Positions 45,316 to 55,497 of a stretch of DNA of 64,000 bases are shown here, piece by piece. The notes under the pieces were generated by a model that was given only the letters and a program-made list of their open reading frames with translations, was not told where the DNA came from and did not search any database. Made by a program: the position numbers and the translations under genes. The stretch's first letter is position 1. Each line of letters starts with the position of its first letter. The stretch comes from Bacteroidetes bacterium SCGC AAA795-G10 (GTDB lineage Bacteria; Bacteroidota; Bacteroidia; Flavobacteriales; Flavobacteriaceae), in the NCBI GenBank assembly GCA_003130815.1, contig QFDA01000006.1, forward strand, positions 1 to 64,000, written 5' to 3'.

Positions 45316-46620
45316 ATGGAACAATTAAACTTTTCAGTCGGACTTGATATTGGTACTACTAAAATTGTTGCATTAGTAGGAAAAAAAAATGAATTTAATA
45401 AAGTTGAAATCCTTGGTGTGGGGAAATCCAAAAGTCTAGGAGTACATCGTGGAGTTGTTAACAATATAACGCAGACTATACAGTCTATTCAACAGGCTGT
45501 TGAAAATGCTAATTCTAATTCTGCACTAAACATTAAAGATGTAGTTGTAGGTATCGCTGGGCAGCACATAAGAAGTATTCAACACAGTGACTATATCACT
45601 AGGGAAAATCCTGAATCAGTAATCAATGAAGAAGATATTCAAACGTTGATTCAGCAAGTTTATAAGCTAGTGATGTTACCTGGTGAAGAAATAATACATG
45701 TATTACCCCAAGAATATAAAGTTGACGGTCAGGGTGAAATAAAAGAGCCTGTCGGCATGCACGGGGGTAGACTTGAGGCTAATTTTCATGTAGTTGTTGG
45801 ACAGGTCACATCAATAAAAAATATTGGAAGATGCATTAAAAGTGCTGGTTTAGCGATGGCCGGTATTACTCTCGAACCATTAGCCTCTTCAGAAGCGGTA
45901 CTAAGTTTTGAAGAAAAAGAAGCTGGTGTTGCCCTTATCGATATCGGGGGGGGGACAACAGACTTAGCAATTTTTAAAGACGGTATTATAAGGCATACAG
46001 CTGTAATACCATATGGTGGAAACGTCATTACAGAGGACATAAAAGAGGGATGTTCAATTATTGAAAAACAAGCTGAATTATTAAAAATAAAATTTGGATC
46101 TGCCTGGCCTGGAGAAAATCGTGATACAGAAATTGTTTCGATACCAGGATTAAAGGGACATGATCCAAAAGAAGTTTCTTTAAAGACCCTTTCAAAAATT
46201 ATTAATGCTCGTGTTGTAGAGATTATTGAACAAGTTTTTTTGGAAATAAAGAATTATGGGCATACAGATCAGAAAAAGAAGCTTATAGCTGGAATTGTTT
46301 TAACAGGAGGGGGAAGTCAGTTAAAACATCTTAAGCAACTTGTAGAGTATGTGACAGGTATGGATACTCGAGTTGGATATCCAAGCGAACATTTAGCTGG
46401 TAATACCATAGATTCAGTTTCTAGTCCACTTTTTGCTACGTCGGTTGGTTTATTGATGAATGCACTCGACGAAATATCTCCTAGAAATATTGACAATTAT
46501 GATCAAGACAAAACAGATAATTTAGAAAATGATCAAACAGATAATAATTTTTCAAAAAAGCGGAAATCAATTTTAGATCGTTTCGGGGAAAAATTAAAAG
46601 AATTTTTAGACAACGCATAA
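45316..46620 (+). CDS. ftsA: Cell division protein FtsA
   Basis: Actin-like protein tethering FtsZ to the membrane, 434 residues. Phosphate-1 motif VGLDIGTTKIVALVG, phosphate-2 region ALIDIGGGTTDLAIF, and adenosine motif GIVLTGGGSQL. The C-terminal tail KSILDRFGEKLKEFLDNA is the amphipathic membrane-targeting helix. A seven-G run at 45950-45956 encodes part of the second phosphate motif. Confidence 0.97.
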   Translation: MEQLNFSVGLDIGTTKIVALVGKKNEFNKVEILGVGKSKSLGVHRGVVNNITQTIQSIQQAVENANSNSALNIKDVVVGIAGQHIRSIQHSDYITRENPESVINEEDIQTLIQQVYKLVMLPGEEIIHVLPQEYKVDGQGEIKEPVGMHGGRLEANFHVVVGQVTSIKNIGRCIKSAGLAMAGITLEPLASSEAVLSFEEKEAGVALIDIGGGTTDLAIFKDGIIRHTAVIPYGGNVITEDIKEGCSIIEKQAELLKIKFGSAWPGENRDTEIVSIPGLKGHDPKEVSLKTLSKIINARVVEIIEQVFLEIKNYGHTDQKKKLIAGIVLTGGGSQLKHLKQLVEYVTGMDTRVGYPSEHLAGNTIDSVSSPLFATSVGLLMNALDEISPRNIDNYDQDKTDNLENDQTDNNFSKKRKSILDRFGEKLKEFLDNA

Positions 46621-46631
46621 TATTTTATAAT

Positions 46632-48536
46632 ATGTACAACGATGAAACAAGAGGAATAAACTTCGATTTACCAAAAAATCAGAGTAATGTAATTAAAGTG
46701 ATTGGTGTAGGTGGAGGAGGCAGTAACGCAATAAATTATATGTTTCAACAAGGTATTAAGGGTGTAGATTTTGTTATAACTAACACAGATGCCCAAGCAC
46801 TTTCCGAAAGTGGAGTTCCAATAAAAATTCAGTTAGGGGCAACCTTAACAGAAGGATTAGGGGCAGGAGCTAATCCTGAGATTGGGGCAATGGCAGCTAA
46901 AGAAAGTGAAGGTCAAATAAAAAGTATTTTATCTACTCAAACTAAAATGATATTTATAACTGCAGGAATGGGCGGCGGAACAGGAACTGGTGCAGCACCT
47001 GTAATAGCTCAGATGGCAAAAGGAATGGATATTCTTACTGTAGGTATAGTAACAATGCCATTTCACTTTGAGGGTAGATTAAGATTAGACCAGGCACAAA
47101 AAGGACTTGAAAAGTTAAAAGAAACAGTTGATGCATTAATAGTTATAAATAACAATAAATTAAGAGAGGTGTATGGAAATCTTGGTTTTAAGTCTGGATT
47201 TGCAAAGGCAGACGAAGTTTTAGCTACTGCAGCGCGAGGTATAGCTGAGGTAATTACTCATCACTTTACACAAAATATTGATTTGAAAGATGCAAAAACC
47301 GTACTTACTAATTCAGGGACTGCTATCATGGGTTCCGCATGTGCATCTGGAAGTAATAGAGCTCAGGAAGCTATTAATAAAGCTCTTGATTCCCCACTAT
47401 TAAATGACAATAAAATTAATGGATCTAAAAATGTTTTGTTGTTGATTGTATCTGGCACTGACGAAATTACAATTGATGAAATAGGAGAAATAAATGATTA
47501 TATTCAAACTGAGGCTGGAAATCAAACAAATATCATAATGGGTGTAGGTGAAGACGAAAACTTAGGTAATGAAATCTCTGTGACTGTAATAGCCACAGGT
47601 TTTGCGCAAGAGCAACAAAATGAAATATCAAATACTGAGGCAAAAAAAATAATTCATTCTTTGGAAGATGATCAAAAAATTGTACGCAATCTAAGCGATG
47701 AAAATTTTAATTTAAAAAATCAGGAAAAAAGTGAAAATCCACTAAATCCAATGGAAATTGAAGAAAAAAAAGAAATTAATTCTGAGCAATTAATTCCAAT
47801 GAATTCGATTTTATATGATATTGAAGTAGATGCTGATGTTTTGGAGCCATTTATCGATCAAAATATTGATGTATATGATTCTTTAACAACTACAAGCAAA
47901 TCTTCAATTACTAAAGAACACGAAAGTCTTTTTGAACCTCATTTTGATTCTGTAGTTGAAGAAAAAGTAGAATCTGTAATCAAAGAGGATACTTTAACAA
48001 CAGATTCTGTTAATGATATGGATACTCAAAATGAATATACATTCAATAATTTAGACGAATCAGTTTTGAACATGGATGTTATTGATCATGAAATAGTTGA
48101 TTTTATAGATCAAGTTGAAATTGATTTTGATGCACCTATTTCTGAAAATAAATACGAGAAACAAAATTTTTTAGAAAATGTATCTACAAAAATAGATTTT
48201 AATAAAACAACATCAGAGGTAAAATTTGAAGTTAAAAGTGATGAGGAATCAACTATTGAAACACAAGAAAACAAATCATTTGTAAAAACTATCAATGAAA
48301 CAGTATCTTCAGAATCAAGTAAAAGAAAGTCTCATCTAGAAAAATTTAACCACAAATTTTCGAATCAGTATAGTAAAATTGAAGACTTAGAAAAAGAACC
48401 AGCATATAAAAGAAAAGGTCTTAAAATTGAAAGCTCATCTGAAGATGTTCCTTCACGGCTTTCTCTTGATAACGACAGTAATGATGATTTGCAAATAAGA
48501 TCGAATAATTCTTTTTTACACGATAACGTAGATTAG
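46632..48536 (+). CDS. ftsZ: Cell division protein FtsZ
   Basis: Tubulin-like GTPase forming the Z ring. 634 residues: the GTPase and C-terminal core (about 15-325, GGGTGTG at 114-120), then an unusually long, acidic, low-complexity linker (about 340-600) and a conserved flavobacterial tail with PAYKRKGL and the end NNSFLHDNVD. The long linker is normal in this phylum. It is the last core dcw gene; the YqeY-like gene follows after 2 bases. Confidence 0.97.
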   Translation: MYNDETRGINFDLPKNQSNVIKVIGVGGGGSNAINYMFQQGIKGVDFVITNTDAQALSESGVPIKIQLGATLTEGLGAGANPEIGAMAAKESEGQIKSILSTQTKMIFITAGMGGGTGTGAAPVIAQMAKGMDILTVGIVTMPFHFEGRLRLDQAQKGLEKLKETVDALIVINNNKLREVYGNLGFKSGFAKADEVLATAARGIAEVITHHFTQNIDLKDAKTVLTNSGTAIMGSACASGSNRAQEAINKALDSPLLNDNKINGSKNVLLLIVSGTDEITIDEIGEINDYIQTEAGNQTNIIMGVGEDENLGNEISVTVIATGFAQEQQNEISNTEAKKIIHSLEDDQKIVRNLSDENFNLKNQEKSENPLNPMEIEEKKEINSEQLIPMNSILYDIEVDADVLEPFIDQNIDVYDSLTTTSKSSITKEHESLFEPHFDSVVEEKVESVIKEDTLTTDSVNDMDTQNEYTFNNLDESVLNMDVIDHEIVDFIDQVEIDFDAPISENKYEKQNFLENVSTKIDFNKTTSEVKFEVKSDEESTIETQENKSFVKTINETVSSESSKRKSHLEKFNHKFSNQYSKIEDLEKEPAYKRKGLKIESSSEDVPSRLSLDNDSNDDLQIRSNNSFLHDNVD

Positions 48537-48538
48537 TT

Positions 48539-48991
48539 ATGGGAATTTTAGAGAATTTTGACAGCGAATTAAAAAACGCAATTAAAACTAAAGATAGCTT
48601 AAAGCTTGATTCGTTAAGAGCAATTAAGTCAGCTGTTCTTTTAGCCCAAACAGCAAAGAATTCTAATGGATCCTTAGAGGATGTTGAAATTATTAAACTT
48701 TTACAACGACTTGTAAAACAACGCAAAGAAAGTGCTCAAATATACAGAGATCAAGATCGTGATGACTTGGCTGAACCGGAAGAGTTACAGGCGGAAATTA
48801 TAAGTTCTTATTTACCCGAACAACTATCAGAGAGCGAGTTACTCAAAGTTGTTAGAGAAACAATTTCAGAAATCGACGCTAAAGGTATTAAGGACATGGG
48901 GAAAACTATAGGGATTGTAAATAAAAAAGTTAGTGGTAAAGCAGAAGGAAAACTAATTGCTTCTCTTGTGAAAAAAGAACTTTCAGAATAG
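48539..48991 (+). CDS. GatB/YqeY-domain protein
   Basis: 150 residues, two helical parts resembling the tail domain of GatB (tRNA-dependent amidotransferase), with RLVKQRKESAQIYRDQDRDD and IGIVNKKVSGKAEGKLIASL as marks. The function of free-standing YqeY proteins is not established; a role in tRNA or amide metabolism is suspected. It follows ftsZ in flavobacteria regularly. Confidence 0.92.
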   Translation: MGILENFDSELKNAIKTKDSLKLDSLRAIKSAVLLAQTAKNSNGSLEDVEIIKLLQRLVKQRKESAQIYRDQDRDDLAEPEELQAEIISSYLPEQLSESELLKVVRETISEIDAKGIKDMGKTIGIVNKKVSGKAEGKLIASLVKKELSE

Positions 48992-49085
48992 ATTTATTTC
49001 TATAGAAGCCATAATCAACTAAATAGTTTTTAAAATATTTGTATTTTAATATGATGTTATAAAAGACGTATTTTTTAGACTATTA

Positions 49086-49159
49086 GGCCCAGTAGTTCAA
49101 CTGGATAGAATATCAGATTTCGGCTCTGAGGGTTGGGGGTTCGAATCCTCCCTGGGTCA
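49086..49159 (+). tRNA. tRNA-Arg, anticodon UCG
   Basis: A 74-base cloverleaf: acceptor GGCCCAG (49086-49092) with CTGGGTC (49152-49158), D stem 49095-49098/49108-49111, anticodon stem 49113-49117/49125-49129 with loop TTTCGGC (anticodon TCG at 49120-49122), T stem 49135-49139/49147-49151 with loop TTCGAAT, discriminator A at 49159. CCA is not encoded. It reads CGA arginine codons. Confidence 0.93.
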
Positions 49160-49239
49160 CTTAATAAGTTTTAATTTTTTAATAAACTAGGATCAATTTT
49201 AGAATCTATAAATTTTTAAGTAAAAATTAATTTAATTCA

Positions 49240-52200
49240 TTGAACGATTTACATCAAATTGAAATTAAAGAGGCAAAGAAATTTCTTAAAATTCATTATG
49301 ATGTAGATGGCCAAATTAGCTCTTTGCCTGGCGAAATAGAACAAAATTTTAAGGTTGATACAAAAACAAATTGTTATGTATTTAAGATAAATAATAATTT
49401 TTCTGATAATAATTTTTTTGATTTTCAAGATAAACTTTTAACGCATCTGAGTGGATTTAATGCTCCTATTCACATAAAAAGTGTTGAAGGTAACCCATAT
49501 GTTTTATTAAATAGAAATGGGAGGAGGTTATGTTTACGATTACTTAATTGGATCTCCGGTAGAATATGGAAAAATGTAAATCCAAAAACTGAAGAATTAA
49601 GATATAAGTTGGGAGTATGTTGCGGAAGCATAACTCAAAAATTATTATCATTTAATCATCCTTTTTCAAATAGAAAATTTGAATGGGATCTGGCACAATC
49701 TATTTGGGTTAAAAAGTACTTAAGTAAATTCAATGATGAAAAAAAAGTAATAATAAACTTTTTTTTAGATCATTTTAAGGAAAATTATAACGAGTACAAA
49801 AATCTAAAAAAAAGTGTTGTACACAATGACGCAAATGATTATAACATTATCGTTAATTATGATTATTTAAATCCAAAAGTTGTTTCACTTATTGATTATG
49901 GAGATGCTATATATACGCAAATAATTAATGATTTAGCAATTACATGTGCATATGCAATTATGAATGTTGAAGATCCGCTTGATGCCGCTATTGCTATCAT
50001 CAAAGGTTATCATCTTAGCAATCCACTTGACGAAAATGATTTAAAATATTTATACAATCTTATTGGTATAAGGCTAATAATTTCAGTCACTAAATCAATG
50101 ATTGGTAGAACCAAAATGTCATTTAATGATTATCTATGGATAAGTGAAAAGTCCGCTTGGGGATTACTAAAAAAATGGGCAGCAGTAAATTCAGAATTTG
50201 CACACTATAGGTTTCGTGAGGCATGTGGTTTTGAGCCGCACCCTAATTACACAAATTTTTTAAAATGGAACAAGAATAACAAGACATCTTTGTTAACACT
50301 TTTTCCTTCTATATCTAAAACAAAGGTGCAAAACCTAAATTTAAGTTTTGAGAGCACATGGTTAGGGAGAAAAGAAGAGTTCGATGATTTAGATATTTTT
50401 CAACATAAAATAGCATTGATACAAAAAAAGTATGCTAATAAAATTATCGCAGGTGGATATTTAGAAAGTAGACCAATATATACCTCTAGGGAATATGATA
50501 GAATTGGCAATGAAGGGACCGAAAAAAGATGTCTTCATCTTGGTCTAGATTTTTGGCTTCCATCAAATACACCAATACATTTGCCTTATGATGGCCAAAT
50601 TAAAATAGTTTCAAATGATTTTGGGGAAAAAGCTTTTGGTCCAATGGTAATCGTTAAGCACAAAAACAAAAATTTTTCTTTTTACACTCTTTATGGTCAT
50701 TTAAGTGTAAAATCATTAACTAAAATTCGGGTAGGAGATAAATTAAAAAAGGGAGATTTTTTGGGCTGGATTGGCGATTCACATGAAAATGGTAATTGGG
50801 CACCACATCTTCATTTTCAAATATTACTCTCCCTTCTAAATATGGGTGAGAATTTTCCTGGCGTAGGTTACCAAAAGCATATAAAATCATGGAAGTCAAT
50901 ATGTCCAGAACCTGATTTGATTTTTTTAGAAGATACCTCAACAGCGGTCTCAAATGAGACTCAAAAAAAAATAATTATTGATAGGGAAAACACCTTAGGT
51001 AAAGGATTATCACTTCAATATAAAAATCCACTCCATATTGTAAGAGGTGAAGGTATATTTTTAATTGATAGGGATGGAAGAAATTATATGGACATGATAA
51101 ATAATGTTGCTCATGTAGGACATGAACATCCAGATGTTGTAAAGGCAGGACAATTACAAATGGGTCAGCTTAATACAAATTCTCGTTATTTACATCCAAA
51201 TATTACACGATTGGCAAAGAGATTAATAGCTACTTTACCCTCAGATCTTAGTATCGTTCATTTTGTTAATTCTGGAAGTGAAGCAAATGAACTCGCACTA
51301 AGAATGATAAAAACAGTCACAGGGTCAGATGAAATTTTAGTCTCTAAATATGGCTATCATGGAAATACTAAAAGCTGTATTAACATTAGTTCATACAAAT
51401 TTGATGGAAAAGGTGGAGAAGGCAAGCCAAACAGTACAAACGTTTTTCCTATACCTGACTCATATAGAGGGGTTTATCGTGGAGAAAATACTGCTAACAG
51501 CTACGTAAAAGAGATAGAAGCTCAAATAAAAATGCTAAAAAAGAAAAAAAAGAAGTTAGGTGGGTTAATTATAGAGCCTATAATATCTTGTGGTGGACAG
51601 GTAGAGTTACCTAAAGGATTTTTATCTAAAGCGTTTGATCTAGTAAAAAAGGAGAAAGGAATATGCGTTGTGGACGAGGTTCAAACAGGTTGTGGTAGAG
51701 TGGGTTCTCATTTTTGGGGCTTTCAATTGCACAGTGTAATTCCTGATATAGTAACAATTGGAAAACCACTTGGAAATGGCCATCCAGTTGCAGCAGTGGT
51801 TTGTAAAAACGAAATTGCAAATAAATTCAACAATGGAATGGAATTTTTTAACACATTCGGTGGAAATCCTGTTTCATGTGCAATAGCAAATAAAGTTTTA
51901 GAAATTGTACAAAATGAAAAACTTCAACAAAATGCTTTTAAAGTTGGAAATTTTTTAAAAAAGGGAATTAAAAAATTGGTTGAAAATTCAGCTAATTATT
52001 TTAATGTAAGAGGTCAAGGCCTTTTTCTTGGAATTGAATTTGTTGATGAAAATCTTTTACCCAAGGCTGATAAAGCCAACTATGTAGTAGACAGAATGAA
52101 ATTTTTTGGTATTCTTTTAAGTACTGATGGACCAGATAAAAATGTTATAAAAATTAAACCTCCTCTTATTTTTTCAATAGATAACGCGAAATTTTTTTTA

Positions 52201-52245
52201 AAACTTTTTTCTAAAATTATCAACGAGGACTTCATGTCAAAATGA
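49240..52245 (+). CDS. Fusion: APH-type kinase - M23 peptidase - class III aminotransferase/phospholyase
   Basis: 1001 residues in one uninterrupted frame. Domain 1 (about 1-345) is an aminoglycoside-phosphotransferase-like small-molecule kinase: catalytic loop [13 protein letters not shown] (Asp197, Asn202) and metal site IDYGD (Asp219). Domain 2 (about 385-560) is an M23 (LytM) metallopeptidase fold with all expected zinc ligands, HLGLD (His433, Asp437) and HLH (523-525). Domain 3 (about 575-1001) is a class III PLP enzyme with VDEVQTG (Asp812) and the PLP lysine Lys842 in [11 protein letters not shown]. Known relatives are the hydroxylysine kinase/phosphohydroxylysine phospholyase and ethanolamine-phosphate phospholyase families, where kinase and PLP lyase act in sequence; that is the best guess here. 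No signal peptide is visible. The start is the TTG at 49240. Confidence 0.88.
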   Translation: MNDLHQIEIKEAKKFLKIHYDVDGQISSLPGEIEQNFKVDTKTNCYVFKINNNFSDNNFFDFQDKLLTHLSGFNAPIHIKSVEGNPYVLLNRNGRRLCLRLLNWISGRIWKNVNPKTEELRYKLGVCCGSITQKLLSFNHPFSNRKFEWDLAQSIWVKKYLSKFNDEKKVIINFFLDHFKENYNEYKNLKKSVVHNDANDYNIIVNYDYLNPKVVSLIDYGDAIYTQIINDLAITCAYAIMNVEDPLDAAIAIIKGYHLSNPLDENDLKYLYNLIGIRLIISVTKSMIGRTKMSFNDYLWISEKSAWGLLKKWAAVNSEFAHYRFREACGFEPHPNYTNFLKWNKNNKTSLLTLFPSISKTKVQNLNLSFESTWLGRKEEFDDLDIFQHKIALIQKKYANKIIAGGYLESRPIYTSREYDRIGNEGTEKRCLHLGLDFWLPSNTPIHLPYDGQIKIVSNDFGEKAFGPMVIVKHKNKNFSFYTLYGHLSVKSLTKIRVGDKLKKGDFLGWIGDSHENGNWAPHLHFQILLSLLNMGENFPGVGYQKHIKSWKSICPEPDLIFLEDTSTAVSNETQKKIIIDRENTLGKGLSLQYKNPLHIVRGEGIFLIDRDGRNYMDMINNVAHVGHEHPDVVKAGQLQMGQLNTNSRYLHPNITRLAKRLIATLPSDLSIVHFVNSGSEANELALRMIKTVTGSDEILVSKYGYHGNTKSCINISSYKFDGKGGEGKPNSTNVFPIPDSYRGVYRGENTANSYVKEIEAQIKMLKKKKKKLGGLIIEPIISCGGQVELPKGFLSKAFDLVKKEKGICVVDEVQTGCGRVGSHFWGFQLHSVIPDIVTIGKPLGNGHPVAAVVCKNEIANKFNNGMEFFNTFGGNPVSCAIANKVLEIVQNEKLQQNAFKVGNFLKKGIKKLVENSANYFNVRGQGLFLGIEFVDENLLPKADKANYVVDRMKFFGILLSTDGPDKNVIKIKPPLIFSIDNAKFFLKLFSKIINEDFMSK

Positions 52246-52308
52246 TTAAAATGTCTTTAATTGAATGAATTAATTTTTTTTGTAACTTAGTTTAAACAAA
52301 AGAGTAAA

Positions 52309-52488
52309 ATGAGCGAGTTAGTTATTGTTCTTATCGGTGCAGTTATTATAGTAGGTGGAGTTATTTTATACGCTGTTATTTCAACTGCAACTGGATTAGA
52401 AGAAGATGAGAATCAAAATTATATTCCGGATTGGATCGAAAGAAGATTTCCAAAAATCTTCAAGGGAAGCAAAGACCTAGATAAATAA
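52309..52488 (+). CDS. Small single-pass membrane protein, unknown
   Basis: A 59-residue ORF from ATG 52309 to TAA 52488. It has a hydrophobic segment at about residues 4-25 (LVIVLIGAVIIVGGVILYAV) and a charged tail ending with IPDWIERRFPKIFKGSKDLDK split around residue 50. The clear topology, ATG start and a GC and codon pattern like its neighbours favour a real gene. It lies alone between the fusion gene and the OmpA gene. I do not recognise its family. Confidence 0.65.
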   Translation: MSELVIVLIGAVIIVGGVILYAVISTATGLEEDENQNYIPDWIERRFPKIFKGSKDLDK

Positions 52489-52566
52489 TTTGTTTATATC
52501 CGGGTCATTCAAGAAACAATCACTTAAACGATTAATCATTTATTTTGGTAATTACATTCATTGTGC

Positions 52567-53883
52567 ATGAAATTTTTTAAAAGCTCAATAATATTATTTT
52601 TATTACTTTTTGTAAACAGACTTATCGCCCAATCACAAGAAAATCCATGGATCTTTTCTGTTAATGCATCTATTATTAATCTTCAGGGTGATCTTAATGA
52701 GAAAGGAGTAAATTTTGGTTTACCAGCATTAAGTTTTAGTCGCCATTTGGGTGGGGGTATTTCAATTGGAGCTCAGACCTCAATTGCAGATGTAGAAAAC
52801 TTTTCAACATCATATAGTTATAGATCATTAGATGGTTTTGCTAAAATTAATTTAGGAAAAGGTAACTTTATTCCAAGCTTAATAGGTGGTTACGGTTTCT
52901 CTCAATTTGCTGACGGTCTAGAAAGAGAAGGGTTTTTCCCTTCAACTGAAACAAGTAGGACGGTGTTTGGAGGGCTTGGATTTTCAATTTATTTAAGTAA
53001 TAAATTAGCTATAAATCTACAATCAACTTATCGTTCAATGAATGAAAACGATGGTTTTGATCACTTACAGCACAATTTCGGTATAAGCTTAGGCTTTGGT
53101 TCGAATGATTCAGATAAAGATGGAGTATCTGATAAGAAGGATAAGTGTCCGACAGTGCCCGGACTAAAGAAATATGAAGGTTGTCCTGATACAGATGGTG
53201 ATGGAATTATTGACAAAGACGATAAATGTCCTGAGGTTAAAGGTTTAGAAGAATTTAGTGGATGTTTGGATTCTGACAATGATGGAATTCCTGATCCTGA
53301 GGATGCATGCCCCAACAAAAAAGGAAACAATGAAATGAGTGGTTGCCCTGACTCTGACGGAGATAATGTCCCAGATAATTTAGATAAATGTATAGATAAA
53401 TCAGGACCAAAGGAAAACGACGGTTGCCCTTGGCCTGATACTGACGGGGATGGTGTTAATGATAATGAAGATCTGTGTAAGGACGAAAAAGGAACTCTAG
53501 AGAATAATGGATGTCCTGAACTCTCAGAGGAAATTGTAAAAACACTCAATGAGTTTGGATCACGAATCAACTTTCCAGCCAACAGTTTCCAAATAATTGG
53601 CCGTAAAACCATTGAAAATTTAATAAATATCAAAAAGCTTCTAGATGAGAATATTGATGGCAACCTTATAATAGAAGGTTACTCTTCATCAGATGGAGAC
53701 GAACAATATAATGTTCGATTATCTTTAGAAAGGGCACAATCTGTAAAGGATTATTTGATCAAACTAGGTGTTGCTCCTGAAAGACTAGAAGTTAAGGGCT
53801 ATGGTGAGAAAAACCCTCTCGAAGATAATGAGAGTCCTGGGGGAAGAGCAGTAAATAGAAGAGTTCAGTTTAAATCAAATTAA
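52567..53883 (+). CDS. OmpA-family outer membrane protein with thrombospondin type 3 repeats
   Basis: 438 residues from ATG 52567. Signal peptide ([15 protein letters not shown], cleavage about residue 21), a beta-barrel-like N-terminal region (about 25-180), five calcium-binding type 3 repeats (about 182-320) of the form DSDxDGxxDxxDxCPxxxG, then an OmpA peptidoglycan-binding domain (about 330-438) with [12 protein letters not shown] and [13 protein letters not shown]. It probably anchors the outer membrane to peptidoglycan, with a calcium-stiffened linker. Its stop overlaps the convergent rpe stop by 4 bases. Confidence 0.93.
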   Translation: MKFFKSSIILFLLLFVNRLIAQSQENPWIFSVNASIINLQGDLNEKGVNFGLPALSFSRHLGGGISIGAQTSIADVENFSTSYSYRSLDGFAKINLGKGNFIPSLIGGYGFSQFADGLEREGFFPSTETSRTVFGGLGFSIYLSNKLAINLQSTYRSMNENDGFDHLQHNFGISLGFGSNDSDKDGVSDKKDKCPTVPGLKKYEGCPDTDGDGIIDKDDKCPEVKGLEEFSGCLDSDNDGIPDPEDACPNKKGNNEMSGCPDSDGDNVPDNLDKCIDKSGPKENDGCPWPDTDGDGVNDNEDLCKDEKGTLENNGCPELSEEIVKTLNEFGSRINFPANSFQIIGRKTIENLINIKKLLDENIDGNLIIEGYSSSDGDEQYNVRLSLERAQSVKDYLIKLGVAPERLEVKGYGEKNPLEDNESPGGRAVNRRVQFKSN

Positions 53884-54530
53884 AACTCTTTCAACTTATC
53901 TATATTAATTTTGGGATTTTCTGATTTAAAAATATAATTCCCTGCTACTAGAACATTTGCACCGTACGAAATTAATTTATTTGCATTTATATCATTTACT
54001 CCCCCATCAATTTCAATTAGGCAACTAATATTTTTATTTTCAATTATTTCTCTTAATTGACTAATTTTCTTGTAGGTATTTTCTATAAATGTTTGGCCTC
54101 CAAAGCCAGGATTAACACTCATTAAACATACTAGGTCAATATCTTCTATTATGTCAATTAATAAATTTATGTTTGAGTGTGGATTAAGTGCTACTCCAGC
54201 TTTCATTCCTAAGTCCTTAATTTTTTGAATACTTCGGTGTAGATGACTACAAGCTTCATAATGAACTGTTAGGATTTTTGAACCTAGTTTTGAAAATGTT
54301 TCAATGTAACGATCTGGATCTATGATCATCAAATGAACATCAAGTTGTTTTGTAGAAAGTTTTGAGATAGTTTCTACAATAGGCATCCCAAAAGAAATAT
54401 TTGGAACAAATATTCCATCCATTATATCCAAATGAAGCCAATCTGCATTTGAATCATTTATTAATTTAATATCTCGTTCTAAGTTGCCGAAATCAGCTGC
54501 AAGAATTGAAGGTGCAATTTTGACTGACAT
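53880..54530 (-). CDS. rpe: Ribulose-phosphate 3-epimerase
   Basis: TIM-barrel enzyme of the pentose phosphate pathway interconverting ribulose-5-P and xylulose-5-P, 216 residues. Marks: [41 protein letters not shown] and [11 protein letters not shown] (catalytic Asp and metal His residues all present). It is downstream of rpoD by 36 bases, probably co-transcribed. Confidence 0.96.
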   Translation of the reverse strand: MSVKIAPSILAADFGNLERDIKLINDSNADWLHLDIMDGIFVPNISFGMPIVETISKLSTKQLDVHLMIIDPDRYIETFSKLGSKILTVHYEACSHLHRSIQKIKDLGMKAGVALNPHSNINLLIDIIEDIDLVCLMSVNPGFGGQTFIENTYKKISQLREIIENKNISCLIEIDGGVNDINANKLISYGANVLVAGNYIFKSENPKINIDKLKEF

Positions 54531-54566
54531 TTTTCTAATAAAGTTTTGGGATCAAATTAGAAAAAT

Positions 54567-55430
54567 TTAACCTAAATATGTTTTAAGAATCTTACTTCGC
54601 GAAGTATGTTTTAGCCTCCGGATAGCCTTTTCTTTAATCTGTCTAACGCGTTCTCTCGTTAAATCGAATGTTTCACCAATTTCTTCTAAAGTCATAGCAT
54701 GTTGATTTGCTAATCCAAAGTATAGACGAACAACGTCTGCCTCTCTTGGAGTTAATGTTTCAAGTGCTCTTTCAATTTCAGTCCTAAGAGATTCATGTAA
54801 TAATGTTTTGTCTGGATTAGGGGATTCACCGCTGTTTAGTACGTCATATAAATTTGAATCTTCTCCTTCAACTAAAGGTGCATCCATTGATACATGTCGC
54901 CCAGAATTCTTTAATGATTCTTTTACATCATTAATAGTCATGTCTAATTCTTTGGCAATTTCTTCTGCCGAAGGAGCCCTCTCATGTGCTTGCTCTAAAA
55001 AGGCGTAGGTTTTATTAATTTTATTTATGGAGCCAATTTTATTTAATGGTAGTCGAACTATTCTAGATTGTTCTGCCAAAGCTTGCAAAATTGATTGGCG
55101 AATCCACCAAACCGCGTAAGATATAAATTTAAAACCTCTAGTTTCGTCAAACCTTTGGGCTGCTTTTATTAATCCTAAATTACCTTCATTAATTAAATCT
55201 GGAAGAGTCAGTCCTTGGTTTTGATACTGTTTTGCCACAGATACTACAAATCTTAAATTTGCTTTGGTAAGTTTTTCAAGAGCAATTTGATCACCAGCCT
55301 TTATTTTTTGAGCTAACTCTACTTCTTCTTCGGCTGTTATTAGGTCAACTTTACCAATTTCTTGTAGATATTTATCAAGTGAAGCTGTTTCACGATTTGT
55401 AACTTGCTTAGTTATTTTAAGTTGCCTCAT
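54567..55430 (-). CDS. rpoD: Primary sigma factor RpoD (SigA type)
   Basis: Housekeeping sigma-70 factor of Bacteroidota, 287 residues. It lacks region 1.1. Region 1.2 starts with [16 protein letters not shown]; region 2 has [20 protein letters not shown] and [16 protein letters not shown]; region 3 is [13 protein letters not shown]; region 4.2 is [20 protein letters not shown]. Such factors read the TTG/TAnnTTTG promoters found throughout this window. No promoter-like match was found just upstream. Confidence 0.96.
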   Translation of the reverse strand: MRQLKITKQVTNRETASLDKYLQEIGKVDLITAEEEVELAQKIKAGDQIALEKLTKANLRFVVSVAKQYQNQGLTLPDLINEGNLGLIKAAQRFDETRGFKFISYAVWWIRQSILQALAEQSRIVRLPLNKIGSINKINKTYAFLEQAHERAPSAEEIAKELDMTINDVKESLKNSGRHVSMDAPLVEGEDSNLYDVLNSGESPNPDKTLLHESLRTEIERALETLTPREADVVRLYFGLANQHAMTLEEIGETFDLTRERVRQIKEKAIRRLKHTSRSKILKTYLG

Positions 55431-55497
55431 TTCTAATAAAGATTAAATATTATTTGTAATACGTTAAAAATGTGAAAATGTTTCAAAATTTTAAAAA

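Noticed and set aside
49240-52245. Possibility that the kinase-M23-aminotransferase gene is an assembly chimera or several genes
   Set aside because: There is no stop, no frame change and no change in base composition at the domain borders, and the linkers are short. I also recall that similar multi-domain proteins exist in other bacteria.
53061-53663. 200-residue minus-strand ORF opposite the OmpA type 3 repeats
   Set aside because: It is the antisense shadow of the repeated DSDGDG segment, giving a low-complexity Ser/Pro-rich translation with no family features, and the plus-strand gene is well supported.
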